A stretch of DNA of 64,000 nucleotides from Bradyrhizobium sp. SZCCHNS1050 (GCF_032484785.1 NZ_JAUETR010000001.1:3785501-3849500); one strand, 5' to 3'; shown: positions 8,503 through 17,677, counted from the first letter of the stretch. The notes: a model not told the origin generated them from the sequence alone. Translations and numbers: made by a program.

Positions 8503-9927
8503 TCATGTCTGCTGCTGTTTGAGCTGTGAATCTGGACGTGCATCGACTGCCGTCGACCGATCGACCGGCAGCTCCAGTCGCACACTGAAGTCGCCTGCCA
8601 CTCCGCTGAACCGCAGCCGGCCGCCATGGGCCTGCGCGACCTCGCTCGCAATGGCGAGGCCGAGGCCTGAGCCGTGGGAGCCGTCGCCCTTCTGGAACGG
8701 GGTCAGCAGGCGTTGCTGCGCGTCGGCTGCGATCCCAGGTCCGTCGTCCCAGACCATGATCGCGACATGTGCCGCCGCTCGCTCCACCGTCACCATCAGC
8801 CGGGTCCGCGCGCCATGCGCCAGCGCGTTGTGAATGAGATTGGCGAGCGCCTCGCGCAGGCTGATGGCGTCGGCGGCGAGCATCACCTCGTCCTCCGATG
8901 GCACGAAGCTGACGGAGACCTCGCGATCGAGAGAGAGCGGCACGCTCTGCGACAGCACCGATTTCGCCAGCGCGTTGATATCGACCGCGGCGAAGCGCGG
9001 TGCCTGGGCGCGGTGCTGGATCATGGCGTGATCGAGCAGTTGGCTGGTGAGGCGGGCGAGATCCGCGATGCGACCGCGCAGCCTGTCGAGCGCCTTCGGG
9101 TCCTTGGTCTGATCGCTCAGCAGCTCGACCTCGGCATCGATCGCCGCCAGCGGCGTGCGCAGCTGGTGGGTGGCGTCGGCGATGAAGCGCTGCATCAGCG
9201 CGATGCGCTCGGCGAGGCGCTGCATGAAACCGTCGATCGCGCCGACCAGCGCGCGCACCTCGCGCGGCGGCGTGATCGCGATCGGGCTGAGATCGTCCGG
9301 CCGTCGCTTGACGATCTCGGCCTCGATCCGCGTCAGCGGCGCGAACACCAGCCGCAGGCACAGCGCAGTCGCCACCAGCGCCAGCAGGCTCATCGCAGCG
9401 ATCAGGCCGATCGCCTTGGAGGCGAGGTCCCAGGTCAGCGCGTCGCGGGCGCGCAGGGTCTGCGCCAGCACGATCTCGCTCCAGCCGTCGCCGGGCGCGC
9501 CGTCGAGCTTGCGCGCCACGGCCGCGATGCGCACCGCCTGGTCGCGATAGATGCCGTCGCGCAGCACGACGCCCTCACGCAGCGCCCTGGCGGGCGCGGT
9601 GACGGCGAGATCGTCATAGCCGGCGACGACGACGCCGCGCGGATCGGTGACGCGATAGAACACGAGGTCATAGGCCGACAATGTCGCAAACGCCGCCGCC
9701 GGCGGATCCAGCGTCACGACGCCACCCTGCATGTAGATGTTCTCGGCGATCTGCACGGCGCCGCCGGCGAGCAGCTTGTCATAGGCGTCGCGCGCGGCGG
9801 TGGCTGCATATTGCCAGGCGGCGAGGCTCAGCACGACGGCGCCGACGGCCAGGATCGCGCCGATCGCGATCAGCAGCCGCGCGCGCAGCGAGGTCCTGAG
9901 GTCACGAAGCGTGGAGCTGATAGCCAA
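8503..9927 (-). CDS. Sensor histidine kinase, TctE-like
   Basis: A 474-residue inner-membrane kinase. Helices at about 18-38 and 171-192 bracket a periplasmic sensor of about 130 residues. A HAMP-like linker and the H box ATHQLRTPL (phospho-acceptor His254) follow, then N-box ANLIHNA, DDGPGI and GSGLGLAIA of the ATPase domain. The length and the sensor before the DHp domain match the TctE/2CSK-N group. It overlaps the upstream response-regulator gene by 26 bases, so the pair is co-translated. The next divergent operon encodes an ABC importer, a likely target. Confidence 0.88.
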   Translation of the reverse strand: MAISSTLRDLRTSLRARLLIAIGAILAVGAVVLSLAAWQYAATAARDAYDKLLAGGAVQIAENIYMQGGVVTLDPPAAAFATLSAYDLVFYRVTDPRGVVVAGYDDLAVTAPARALREGVVLRDGIYRDQAVRIAAVARKLDGAPGDGWSEIVLAQTLRARDALTWDLASKAIGLIAAMSLLALVATALCLRLVFAPLTRIEAEIVKRRPDDLSPIAITPPREVRALVGAIDGFMQRLAERIALMQRFIADATHQLRTPLAAIDAEVELLSDQTKDPKALDRLRGRIADLARLTSQLLDHAMIQHRAQAPRFAAVDINALAKSVLSQSVPLSLDREVSVSFVPSEDEVMLAADAISLREALANLIHNALAHGARTRLMVTVERAAAHVAIMVWDDGPGIAADAQQRLLTPFQKGDGSHGSGLGLAIASEVAQAHGGRLRFSGVAGDFSVRLELPVDRSTAVDARPDSQLKQQQT

Positions 9928-10567
9928 GGCCGCGCTCGGTCTTGATCTCGACGGATGTCGCCGCCAGCTTGCGCCTGAGACGCGCGACGAACTGCTCGAC
10001 GGCGTTGGGGCTCGGATCCTGGTCGAAGCTGAAGAGCTGCTCGACCAGCTCCTCCTTGGCGACGTAACGCCCAGGGCGTGCGGCGAGGATTTCCAGCACG
10101 GTCAGCTCGCGCCGCGTCAGGTCCAGCGGTTGGCCGGCGACGCTGGCGGTGCGCCCGGCGCGGTCGATCACCAGCGGCCCCAGGGTCAGCAGATTGTCGG
10201 ACTGGCCGGCGGCCCGGCGCAGCAGCGCCCGCGCCCGCGCCTCCAGCTCGCGATAGTCGAACGGCTTGATCAGGTAGTCGTCGGCGCCGAGGTCGAGCGC
10301 GCCGATCCGGTCGTCGACCGCCGAGCGCGCGGTCAGCACCAGCACCGGCGTGCGCAGGCCGCGCTTGCGCAGGTGCTTGAGCACGGCAAAGCCGTCCATG
10401 TTCGGCAGCATCACGTCGAGCACGATAAGGTCATAGGTCTGCACCTCGATCAGCTCGCTCGCGGTGCGGCCGTCCTTTTCCCAGTCGACGGCATAGCCGA
10501 TCCGTTCGAACCGGCTGGTCACGGCGGCGCCGATCTCGGGCGTGTCTTCCACCAGCAGGATGCGCAA
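9902..10567 (-). CDS. OmpR/PhoB-family response regulator, TctD-like
   Basis: A 221-residue regulator. The receiver has acidic residues E7/D8, phospho-acceptor Asp51 (VLDVMLP) and Lys101 (IKPFDY). The C-terminal winged helix contains LTRRELTVLEILA and ends with the expected RGLGYQL. It is the first gene of the pair with the TctE-like kinase. It is divergent from the ABC-transporter operon across 119 bases, where its binding sites would be expected; I could not pick out a clear direct repeat there. Confidence 0.9.
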   Translation of the reverse strand: MRILLVEDTPEIGAAVTSRFERIGYAVDWEKDGRTASELIEVQTYDLIVLDVMLPNMDGFAVLKHLRKRGLRTPVLVLTARSAVDDRIGALDLGADDYLIKPFDYRELEARARALLRRAAGQSDNLLTLGPLVIDRAGRTASVAGQPLDLTRRELTVLEILAARPGRYVAKEELVEQLFSFDQDPSPNAVEQFVARLRRKLAATSVEIKTERGLGYQLHAS

Positions 10568-10686
10568 GGTCTTGTTGTCCGCCTCGGAGTCAGGTTCGCG
10601 TCAGTCTCCTCCTCTATCACTTCGAATAAGGGCGCCGAAGTGCACCGAGCGAAATTTCGCATTGCAATATAAAGGAGGGGAGGACG

Positions 10687-11466
10687 ATGACCGTCCATCA
10701 ATCGCCATCTCAGTTCGAGCCGCTGCTCTCGGTCGAGGGCGTGACGCTCCAGTACAAGACGCCGGACACCTTGGTCACGGCGACCTACCGCGTCGACTTC
10801 AAGGTCTTCGATTCCGACCGTTTCGTGCTGCTCGGCCCCTCCGGCTGCGGCAAATCCACGCTTCTCAAGGCGATCGGCGGCTATCTGAAGCCGACCGAGG
10901 GCCGCATCCGCCTCAAGGGCCACGATGTCAGCGAGCCCGGCCCGGACCGCATGATGGTATTCCAGGAGTTCGACCAGCTGCTGCCGTGGAAGACGGTGCG
11001 CGAGAACGTCGTGTTCGCGCTGACCGCCAGCGGCCGGCTCGGCACCGCGGAAGCCAACGAGCGCGCCAAGTCCTATATCGACAAGGTCGGCCTCACCAAG
11101 TTCATCGACTCCTATCCGCATATGCTCTCCGGCGGCATGAAGCAGCGGGTCGCGATCGCCAGGGGCATGGCGATGGAGCCCGACGTGCTCTTGATGGACG
11201 AGCCGTTCGCCGCCTTGGACGCGCTGACCCGGCGCAAGATGCAGGACGAGCTGCTGCAGCTCTGGCAGGACACCCGCTTCACCGTGCTGTTCGTGACGCA
11301 TTCGATCGAGGAGGCGATCAAGATCGGCTCCCGCATCCTGCTGCTGTCGCCGCATCCCGGCCGCGTCCGCGCCGAGCTCAACAGCGTGCCGCCGGGCACG
11401 ATGGGCTCGCCCGAACAGGTCGCCCTCGAAGGGCGCATCAACGACATGCTGTTCGGCCAACACTGA
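10687..11466 (+). CDS. ABC transporter ATP-binding protein, SsuB/TauB/NrtD type
   Basis: A 259-residue ATPase of a nitrate/sulfonate/taurine-type importer. Walker A is GPSGCGKST (50-58), the signature is LSGGM (147-151) with KQRVAIARG after it, and Walker B is VLLMDEP (167-173). Unusually, the Q-loop segment reads VFQEFDQLLPW. A purine-rich AGGAGGGGAGG ribosome site precedes the ATG. It is first in a three-gene operon: permease 16 bases downstream, then the binding protein. The substrate class is shared with many organosulfur, nitrate and pyrimidine-precursor importers and is not resolved. Confidence 0.9.
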   Translation: MTVHQSPSQFEPLLSVEGVTLQYKTPDTLVTATYRVDFKVFDSDRFVLLGPSGCGKSTLLKAIGGYLKPTEGRIRLKGHDVSEPGPDRMMVFQEFDQLLPWKTVRENVVFALTASGRLGTAEANERAKSYIDKVGLTKFIDSYPHMLSGGMKQRVAIARGMAMEPDVLLMDEPFAALDALTRRKMQDELLQLWQDTRFTVLFVTHSIEEAIKIGSRILLLSPHPGRVRAELNSVPPGTMGSPEQVALEGRINDMLFGQH

Positions 11467-11482
11467 GACGAGGAGAGCATCC

Positions 11483-12349
11483 ATGAGCGAGACGCTGGCG
11501 CTGCGCCCCGAAATCGTCAATGCAGACACGCCCCTCGGCGACGTCAAGGTCGAGGCGAGCCTGTCCTGGCTGGAACGCATCTACCACGTCGGTGCGGTCC
11601 GCAAGGCCATCATCCTGGTGGCGCTCGCCGCGCTGTGGCAGGCCTATGGCCTGTGGCTCGGCAATCCCCTGTTGTTTCCGACCTTCACCGACACGCTCTC
11701 AGCCTTCTTCGAGAACATCGGCAACGGCATCATCCCTGCGCGCACCCTCGTGTCGCTGGAGACGCTGCTGATCGGCTACGGCATCGGCATCGCGCTGGCG
11801 GCCGTGCTGACCACGATCGCGATCGGCTCGCGGATCGGCGCCGACATGCTGGAGGCGCTGACCTCGATGTTCAATCCGCTGCCGGCGATCGCATTGCTGC
11901 CGCTGGCGCTGATCTGGTTCGGCCTCGGCAAGGGCAGCATCATCTTCGTGCTGGTGCATTCGGTGTTGTGGGCGATCGCGCTCAACACCCATTCCGGCTT
12001 CCGCTCGGTGTCGAACACCTTGCGCATGGTCGGCCTGAACTACGGCCTGCGCGGGTTGAAGCTGGTGCGCTTCATCCTGATCCCCGCCGCATTTCCGGCC
12101 ATCCTCACCGGCCTGAAGGTGGGCTGGGCCTTCGCTTGGCGCACCCTGATCGCGGCCGAGCTGGTGTTCGGCGTGTCCTCGGGGTCCGGCGGCCTCGGCT
12201 GGTTCATCTTCGAGAACCGCAACCAGTTGGAGACGGCCAACGTCTTCGCCGGCCTGTTCACCGTGATCTTCATCGGCCTCGTCGTCGAGAACGTCGTGTT
12301 CGCGACCATCGAGCGCAAGACGGTGCGGCGCTGGGGCATGCAGCACTGA
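11483..12349 (+). CDS. ABC transporter permease, SsuC/TauC type
   Basis: A 288-residue inner-membrane protein with about six helices, starting near residue 38 (KAIILVALAALWQAYG). It contains the EAA-like cytoplasmic loop typical of BPD permeases (LRMVGLNYGLRGLKLVRFILIP). Ribosome site GAGGAGAG lies 7-8 bases upstream. It is the middle gene of the importer operon. Confidence 0.9.
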   Translation: MSETLALRPEIVNADTPLGDVKVEASLSWLERIYHVGAVRKAIILVALAALWQAYGLWLGNPLLFPTFTDTLSAFFENIGNGIIPARTLVSLETLLIGYGIGIALAAVLTTIAIGSRIGADMLEALTSMFNPLPAIALLPLALIWFGLGKGSIIFVLVHSVLWAIALNTHSGFRSVSNTLRMVGLNYGLRGLKLVRFILIPAAFPAILTGLKVGWAFAWRTLIAAELVFGVSSGSGGLGWFIFENRNQLETANVFAGLFTVIFIGLVVENVVFATIERKTVRRWGMQH

Positions 12350-12389
12350 ATTTCGAGTTATAAGCACAACAACAGGGAAGGAGACGACC

Positions 12390-13406
12390 ATGTCCTGGAG
12401 CAAATCATTCACGGCCGCCGCGCTCGGCCTCACCGCGCTGCTCGGCGCCACCGGTGCTTCGCAGGCCGAGGTCAAGGAGATCAGGCTCTCCAAGGGCTAC
12501 GGCATCCTCTATCTGCCGCTGATCGTGATGGAGGATCAGAAGCTGATGGAGAAGCAGGCGGAGAAGGCCGGGCTCGGTCCGTTCAAGGTTAACTGGCAGA
12601 TGCTCGACGGCGGCAACATCATCAACGACGCGATGATGGCCGGCTCGCTCGACATCGCCGGCACCGGCGCCCCCGGCTTCATCACGCTGTGGGCCAAGGC
12701 CAAGGGCATTCCGGCGGTGGAGGTGGTCGGCGTCAGCGGCCTCAGCTCGACCTCGCTGTGGATGAATACCAACAATCCTGAGATCAAGTCGCTGAAGGAT
12801 TTCAAGCCGAGCGACAAGATCGCCCTGCCGGGCATCAAGACCTCGCTGTCGGCGGTCATGCTGCAGATGATGGCGGCGCAGGAGTTCGGCAAGGAGAATT
12901 ACGCCAAGCTCGATCCGATGACCGTCGGCCTGCCGCATCCGGAGGCGCTGGCGGCGCTCACCTCGGGCAAGACCGAGATCACGGCGCATTTCACCTCGCC
13001 GCCGTTCTCCTACATCGAGCTGAAGGATTCGAAGATTCGCCGCGTTGCCAATTCCGCCGACGTGCTCGGACGGATGACGATGGACGTGGTGTTCGCGCCC
13101 AAGCGCTTCGTCGACGCCAATCCCAAGGTCGTGCAGGCGTTCCTCGATGCGCTCGACGAGGCCTGCACGCTGATCGCCAACGACAAGGCTGCCGCAGCCG
13201 AGATCTATGCCCGCACCGCCAAGGTGAAGACCACCAAGGAGGACGTGCTGGAGATGCTGCAGGACAAGGACACCTGGTTCTCGTCGACGCCGGAGGGCGT
13301 GCTGAAGATCGCCGAGTTCATGCACGGCGTCGGCTCGATCAAGGTCAAACCGGCGAGCTGGCAGGACATGTTCGTGACCCAGCTACGCGACCGCAAGGGC
13401 AGTTGA
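12390..13406 (+). CDS. ABC transporter substrate-binding protein, NMT1/SsuA-like
   Basis: A 338-residue periplasmic protein with a classical signal peptide (1-26, ending SQAEV). The mature part reads as an NMT1/SsuA fold: KGYGILYLPLIVMEDQKLMEK, then the GSLDIAGTGAPG ligand-cleft region, then PHPEALAALTSGKTEITAHF. There is no lipobox, so it is soluble. It lies 40 bases after the permease with an AAGGAGA site. The ligand is unknown; homologous fold families bind alkanesulfonates, taurine, nitrate or thiamine-precursor pyrimidines. Confidence 0.88.
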   Translation: MSWSKSFTAAALGLTALLGATGASQAEVKEIRLSKGYGILYLPLIVMEDQKLMEKQAEKAGLGPFKVNWQMLDGGNIINDAMMAGSLDIAGTGAPGFITLWAKAKGIPAVEVVGVSGLSSTSLWMNTNNPEIKSLKDFKPSDKIALPGIKTSLSAVMLQMMAAQEFGKENYAKLDPMTVGLPHPEALAALTSGKTEITAHFTSPPFSYIELKDSKIRRVANSADVLGRMTMDVVFAPKRFVDANPKVVQAFLDALDEACTLIANDKAAAAEIYARTAKVKTTKEDVLEMLQDKDTWFSSTPEGVLKIAEFMHGVGSIKVKPASWQDMFVTQLRDRKGS

Positions 13407-13695
13407 GCGTAAGCGCCTATGGTGTCGTCCGGGGCGCGCGGATGCCCCGGAATGACGGGGTGTGTGGTTGGCGCAGGCCCATCATCCAGCCGCGAGTCCC
13501 GCTGCAAAGACGACATTGCCTCTCTCCGCCGGTCATTCCGCGCGAATGACCCGCATCCGCGGCAGACCCGGAACCTCCCTGAACCGACGCACCGGCCGCC
13601 GCGACCCATGTCCGGCGGCCGGCTGCCGTCATTGCGCCGTCGCCAAAGCTGTGCTGTGTGAAGGCGGTACAACCGGATGAAGAGGGGGACGCGCG
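13407..13695. other. Intergenic region with a half-copy of the 'ccccggaatgacg' repeat
   Basis: At about 13427-13458, GTCCGGGGCGCGCGGATGCC is followed at once by CCGGAATGACG. This is a short-spaced hairpin of the same extragenic family seen at 2568-2712. It follows the ABC operon directly and could end its transcript. The rest shows no gene. Confidence 0.55.
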
Positions 13696-14307
13696 ATGCG
13701 GAGATTGCTGACCGTGCTGGCGGCACTGATGACGCTGAGCCTGACCAATTGCGGCTACAACGCCATCCAGACCAATGACGAGCAGGTCAAGGCGGCTTGG
13801 TCCGAGGTCGTCAACCAGTATCAACGCCGCGCCGACCTCGTGCCCAACCTGGTCAACAGCGTCAAGGGCTTTGCCCAGCAGGAGAAGGACGTGCTGCTCG
13901 GCGTCACCAACGCCCGCGCCAAGGTCGGCAGCGTGCAGGCCACGCCCGACGTCGTCAACGATCCCGCGGCGCTGCAGAAGTTCCAGGCGGCGCAGAGCGA
14001 ACTGACCGGAGCATTGTCGCGGCTGCTGGTCGTCACCGAGAATTACCCCCAGCTCAAATCGGACGCGCTGTTCCGCGACCTGATGTCCCAGCTCGAAGGC
14101 ACCGAGAACCGCATCACGGTGGCGCGCAACCGCTACATCAAGGCGGTGCAGGAGTACAACGTCGGCATCCGCACCTTCCCGAACAACCTGACCGCGATGG
14201 TCTTCGGCTACAAGGAAAAGGCCAACTTCACCGTCGAGAACGAGCGCGAGATATCGGTCGCGCCGAAGGTCGATTTCAACGCGCCGTCGCCTGCGCCGTC
14301 GAAATAG
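13696..14307 (+). CDS. LemA family protein, probable lipoprotein
   Basis: A 203-residue protein with an N-terminal hydrophobic segment ending in a lipobox-like LTNC (Cys19). The conserved LemA core follows: YNAIQTNDEQVKAAW, then NQYQRRADLVPNLVNSVKG and EYNVGIRTFPNNL. LemA proteins are helical envelope proteins of uncertain function, often encoded with TPM-domain proteins, as here. The next gene starts 15 bases downstream, so the three form an operon. Confidence 0.9.
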   Translation: MRRLLTVLAALMTLSLTNCGYNAIQTNDEQVKAAWSEVVNQYQRRADLVPNLVNSVKGFAQQEKDVLLGVTNARAKVGSVQATPDVVNDPAALQKFQAAQSELTGALSRLLVVTENYPQLKSDALFRDLMSQLEGTENRITVARNRYIKAVQEYNVGIRTFPNNLTAMVFGYKEKANFTVENEREISVAPKVDFNAPSPAPSK

Positions 14308-14322
14308 CCGGAGCAGGGAATC

Positions 14323-15225
14323 GTGCGCGCGCTGCCGGTCCTCAAGGCGCTGCTTGCGACGCTGTTCGTCTGCCTCGCGACGATCGTGCTGGCGGACGTC
14401 GCGGTGCCGCAGCTCACCGGCCGCGTCGTCGACCAGACCGGCACGCTGTCCTCCTCGGAGATCGCAGGCCTCACGCAGAAGCTGAAGGACCTGGAAACCC
14501 GCAAGGGCAGCCAGGTCGCGGTGCTGATCGTGCCGACGACGCAGCCGGAGACCATCGAGCAGTTTTCGCTCCGCGTCGCCGAGGCCTGGAAGATCGGGCG
14601 CAAGAAGGTCGACGACGGCGCGCTGCTGGTGATCGCCAAGAACGACCGCAAGCTGCGCATCGAGGTCGGCTACGGCCTCGAAGGCAGCCTCACCGACGTC
14701 ACCGCGCGGCGCATCATCGACGAGGTCATCACGCCAAGATTTCGCAGCGGCGATTTCGCCGGCGGCATCGACGCCGGCGTCGACCGCATCATCGGCGTGA
14801 TCAATGGCGAGAGTCTGCCGGTGCCGCAGCCGCAGGCCTCGCACGGCACGGATCTTGATATCGACACCATCTCCTCGTTCGCACCTGTCGCCTTCTTCGG
14901 TGCGATCTTTATTGGTGGCGCGCTGCGGGCCTTGTTCGGGCGGCTGCTGGGTTCGCTTGCGACCGGCGGCGCGCTGGGGATTCTGACCTGGGTGCTTGTG
15001 GGATCGACCACGCTTGCGCTGCTGTCCAGCGTGGCCGGCATCGTCATTGCCTTCATCGCCGGCGGCTTGTCCTCGTCGATGCCGACGTCGGGCGGGCGCC
15101 GCGGCAGCGGCTGGTCGAGCGGCTCGTCATCCGGCGGCTGGAGCAGCGGCAGCTCGAGCGACAGCGGCAGCTTCTCGGGCGGCGGCGGCAGTTTTGGTGG
15201 CGGCGGCGCCTCGGGCAACTGGTGA
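14323..15225 (+). CDS. TPM-domain protein (YgcG-like) with Gly/Ser-rich tail
   Basis: A 300-residue protein starting at GTG after a GGAGCAGGG site. A signal peptide (to about residue 25) precedes a TPM/DUF477 domain at about 30-165 (VVDQTGTLSSSEIAGL, and KLRIEVGYGLEGSLTD at the usual site). Hydrophobic helices lie near 185-250. The tail from about 255 is almost pure Gly, Ser and Trp (SSGWSSG, SGGGGSFGGGG) and ends ASGNW, as is common in this family. It is probably inner-membrane with the TPM domain outside; the function in the family is unsettled. Confidence 0.88.
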   Translation: MRALPVLKALLATLFVCLATIVLADVAVPQLTGRVVDQTGTLSSSEIAGLTQKLKDLETRKGSQVAVLIVPTTQPETIEQFSLRVAEAWKIGRKKVDDGALLVIAKNDRKLRIEVGYGLEGSLTDVTARRIIDEVITPRFRSGDFAGGIDAGVDRIIGVINGESLPVPQPQASHGTDLDIDTISSFAPVAFFGAIFIGGALRALFGRLLGSLATGGALGILTWVLVGSTTLALLSSVAGIVIAFIAGGLSSSMPTSGGRRGSGWSSGSSSGGWSSGSSSDSGSFSGGGGSFGGGGASGNW

Positions 15226-15242
15226 GGACGAGGCGCGCGACC

Positions 15243-15740
15243 ATGAGCATCAGGCGGATCGGCCGGCATCTCCTGCATCATCACTGGCAGCTGAAGCGCA
15301 TCTTCACGCCGGCTGTGCTGGCACGCATCGAGCAGGCGATCAAGGACGGCGAGCGCACCCATGCCGGCCAGCTTCGCTTCGTCGTCGAGGGCGCGCTCGA
15401 CGGCCGGCCGTTGTGGCGCGACCAGCCGCCGCGCGAGCGCGCGCTGGACATCTTTTCCAACCTGCGGATCTGGGACACCGCGCACAACAACGGCGTCCTG
15501 ATCTACCTGCTCTTGGCCGATCGCGACGTCGAGATCATCGCCGATCGCGGCATTCATCGACATGTCGGCGCCGAAGGCTGGGAGACGATCTGCCGCGCGA
15601 TGGAAGCGGAGTTTCGCGCAGGCCGCTTTGAGCGGGGCGTGGTCGATGGCATTGCCGCGGTGTCACGCGAGCTCGCCAGGCACTACCCGCCGCATGCCGG
15701 CGATCCCAACGAGCTGCCCGACACACCAGTGGTGCTTTAG
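15243..15740 (+). CDS. Second TPM-domain protein (YgcG/DUF477), cytoplasmic or peripheral
   Basis: A 165-residue protein with a TPM fold: RIEQAIKDGERTHAGQLRFVVEG, then NNGVLIYLLLADRDVEIIADRGIH and the terminal GVVDGIAAVSREL. It has no signal peptide or membrane helix. The ATG is preferred because GAGGACGAGG precedes it; an in-frame GTG at 15222 that overlaps the previous stop is the alternative. It is the third gene of the LemA-TPM-TPM operon. Confidence 0.85.
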   Translation: MSIRRIGRHLLHHHWQLKRIFTPAVLARIEQAIKDGERTHAGQLRFVVEGALDGRPLWRDQPPRERALDIFSNLRIWDTAHNNGVLIYLLLADRDVEIIADRGIHRHVGAEGWETICRAMEAEFRAGRFERGVVDGIAAVSRELARHYPPHAGDPNELPDTPVVL

Positions 15741-15860
15741 CTCCGATCATACCGGTCGCGCTCACTTGCCGGTCGCGCTCATCCTGGCTGGACGTGAGCG
15801 CGCACCCCTCTCGCCAATGATGCGGATGGAAAATACGTCCGCAACTCACGCCGTCGCAGC

Positions 15861-16829
15861 TCATGCGCCGTAGCGTTCCGCCATCGCCCGCGCCAGCTCG
15901 GCCATTTTCGCACGCAGCTCGGGCGGGTCGAGCACCTCGGCCTCGGGCCCGAAGCGCAGCAGCTCGCCGGCGGCATGCCACAGCGTCGTTCCGATCGGGA
16001 TCGTCACGATGCGCCAGCCGTCGGCATCGGTGTCGTCGGCGAGGCGCGTGCGGGCGCGCACGTAAGGCTGGCTCCACACCTCCAGCAGCTTCACACCGAG
16101 CGCTGACAGGCGCACCGTCGCCTGCTTCGGATGCAGCTCCGCCTCCAGCCGCTCCGTCGCGGCGCGCCAATAGGCGGCGAGGTCAAAGTCTGCAGGTCGC
16201 GCGAAGCACTCGTCGGTCACGGCACAGTCGAGAATGCGCGCGACGCGATAGGTGCGCACGCTGCGCTCGACCTGCCCGGCGAGATACCAATTGCCGCCCT
16301 TCAGCACGAGGCCGAGCGGCGCGACGCGGCGGCGCTTCTCGGCACGCCAGGTCTGATAGCGGACGTCGACCATGACGTCGCGGAGCAGGGCGTCGGCAAT
16401 GGCGCGCAGATGCGTCGGCTCCTCGGACTCGCCGAACCAGCCAGGCGCGTCGAGATGGAAGCGCGCCTGCATGCGGCCGGCATTGGCGCGCAGGCTTTGC
16501 GGCAGTGCCGCCACCAGCTTGGTCTGCGCCGCGCTCATCGCGCCATCGAGCCCGAGCGCGGCGGCGGGGCCCGGCAGGCCCGCCATGAACAGTGCGTCGG
16601 TTTCCGTCGGCGACAGCCCGTTCAGCCGCACGCGATAGCCGTCGAGCAGGCGGAATCCGCCTTCGGCGCCGCGCTCGGCATAGACCGGGATGCCCGCCGC
16701 GGCGAGCGCGTCGATGTCGCGATAGATCGTGCGCACCGAGACCTCGCAGGCGCCTGCGAGTTCGGGCGCCGTGACCTGTCCCTTGGCCTGCAAGGTGGTG
16801 AGGATGGAGAGCAGCCGGCTCGCGCGCAT
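15861..16829 (-). CDS. YafY-type transcriptional regulator (HTH + WYL domain)
   Basis: A 322-residue regulator. Residues 1-60 form the DeoR/HTH_11 winged helix (LLSILTTLQAKGQVTAPEL, then VSVRTIYRDIDALAAAGIPV). A WYL domain follows (KGGNWYLAGQV) and then the C-terminal WCX extension. WYL domains sense ligands, in some cases nucleic acids. The start at RASRLLSIL is chosen because a start 17 codons upstream would put the coding sequence inside the 27-base palindrome that looks like the operator. It is divergent from a GST gene, which it probably controls together with itself. Confidence 0.87.
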   Translation of the reverse strand: MRASRLLSILTTLQAKGQVTAPELAGACEVSVRTIYRDIDALAAAGIPVYAERGAEGGFRLLDGYRVRLNGLSPTETDALFMAGLPGPAAALGLDGAMSAAQTKLVAALPQSLRANAGRMQARFHLDAPGWFGESEEPTHLRAIADALLRDVMVDVRYQTWRAEKRRRVAPLGLVLKGGNWYLAGQVERSVRTYRVARILDCAVTDECFARPADFDLAAYWRAATERLEAELHPKQATVRLSALGVKLLEVWSQPYVRARTRLADDTDADGWRIVTIPIGTTLWHAAGELLRFGPEAEVLDPPELRAKMAELARAMAERYGA

Positions 16830-16842
16830 GCCCTTCTTTAAA

Positions 16843-16869
16843 CATACCTGACACACCTTGTCAGGTATG
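16843..16869. promoter_or_regulatory. Perfect 11-bp inverted repeat, candidate operator
   Basis: Arms CATACCTGACA and TGTCAGGTATG match perfectly around the 5-base spacer CACCT. The site lies between the divergent WYL regulator (14 bases from its start) and the GST gene (46 bases from its start), so one bound dimer could cover both promoters. Confidence 0.7.
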
Positions 16870-16915
16870 GTGTGCGACAAGCCAGCACCGCAGCCGGCAA
16901 TGGGAGGACACCATC

Positions 16916-17560
16916 ATGACCGCCGACGACAAGATCACGCTGTATTACTCGCCGCAGACCCGCGCCGCCGGCACCCGCGTCCTGCTCGAGGAGCTGGGCG
17001 CGCCCTACGATCTGCATGTCCTCAACATGAAGGCGGGCGAGCAGCGCAAGCCGGAGTTCCTGGCCGTCAATCCGCTCGGCAAGGTGCCGACGATCGGACA
17101 TCGCGGCCAGATCGTGACCGAGCAGGTCGCGATCTTCATCTATCTCGCCGATCTGTTTCCGCAAGCGGGCCTGACGCCGGCGCTCGATGATGCCATGCGC
17201 GGGCCCTATCTGCGCTGGATCGCCTATTACGGTGCGTCGTTCGAGCCCGCCGTGATCGACCATTTCATGAAGCGCGAACCGGCCCCGATCACGCAGTCAC
17301 CCTATGCCGACTACGATACGATGCTGGGCGCGCTGGAGCAGCAGCTCGCCAAGGGGCCGTATCTCCTCGGCGAGCGCATGACCGCCGCCGACGTGTTGTG
17401 GGGCGTCGCCTTCAACTGGACCATGATGTTCGGCGTCGTGCCGCGCAAGGACGTGTTCGCGCGTTACGCCGAGCGCATCACCCAGCGTCCGGCGTTCCAG
17501 CGCGTCACCGCCGCGGATGCCGAGATGGCGGCCCAGCACGCGGCCGCCACCGGCGTTTGA
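16916..17560 (+). CDS. Glutathione S-transferase family protein
   Basis: A 214-residue cytosolic GST. The N-terminal thioredoxin-like domain (to about 82) has YYSPQTRAAGTRVLLEELG, the cis-Pro in GKVPTI (P58) and the glutathione-binding VTEQVAIFIYLAD (SNAIL/TRAIL-type position). The C-terminal helical domain includes RMTAADVLWG. GGGAGG lies 9 bases before the ATG. The likely role is conjugation or reduction of electrophiles, under the divergent WYL regulator. Confidence 0.88.
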   Translation: MTADDKITLYYSPQTRAAGTRVLLEELGAPYDLHVLNMKAGEQRKPEFLAVNPLGKVPTIGHRGQIVTEQVAIFIYLADLFPQAGLTPALDDAMRGPYLRWIAYYGASFEPAVIDHFMKREPAPITQSPYADYDTMLGALEQQLAKGPYLLGERMTAADVLWGVAFNWTMMFGVVPRKDVFARYAERITQRPAFQRVTAADAEMAAQHAAATGV

Positions 17561-17584
17561 GCGCCAGCATTGACGCAATCGAGC

Positions 17585-17609
17585 GAGGTCCCGCCGGCAA
17601 CGGGACCTC
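17585..17609. terminator. Hairpin after the GST gene
   Basis: A perfect 9-bp stem GAGGTCCCG / CGGGACCTC with a 7-base loop lies 24 bases after the GST stop and before the convergent beta-helix gene. There is no strong T-run on either strand, so it may work in both directions or need Rho. Confidence 0.5.
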
Positions 17610-17677
17610 ACTGATGTGATTGCACGTTGTCCGGCAGGCGCAGCTCGCCAAATGCCGGGTTTCCCGCGGCGGCGTCG

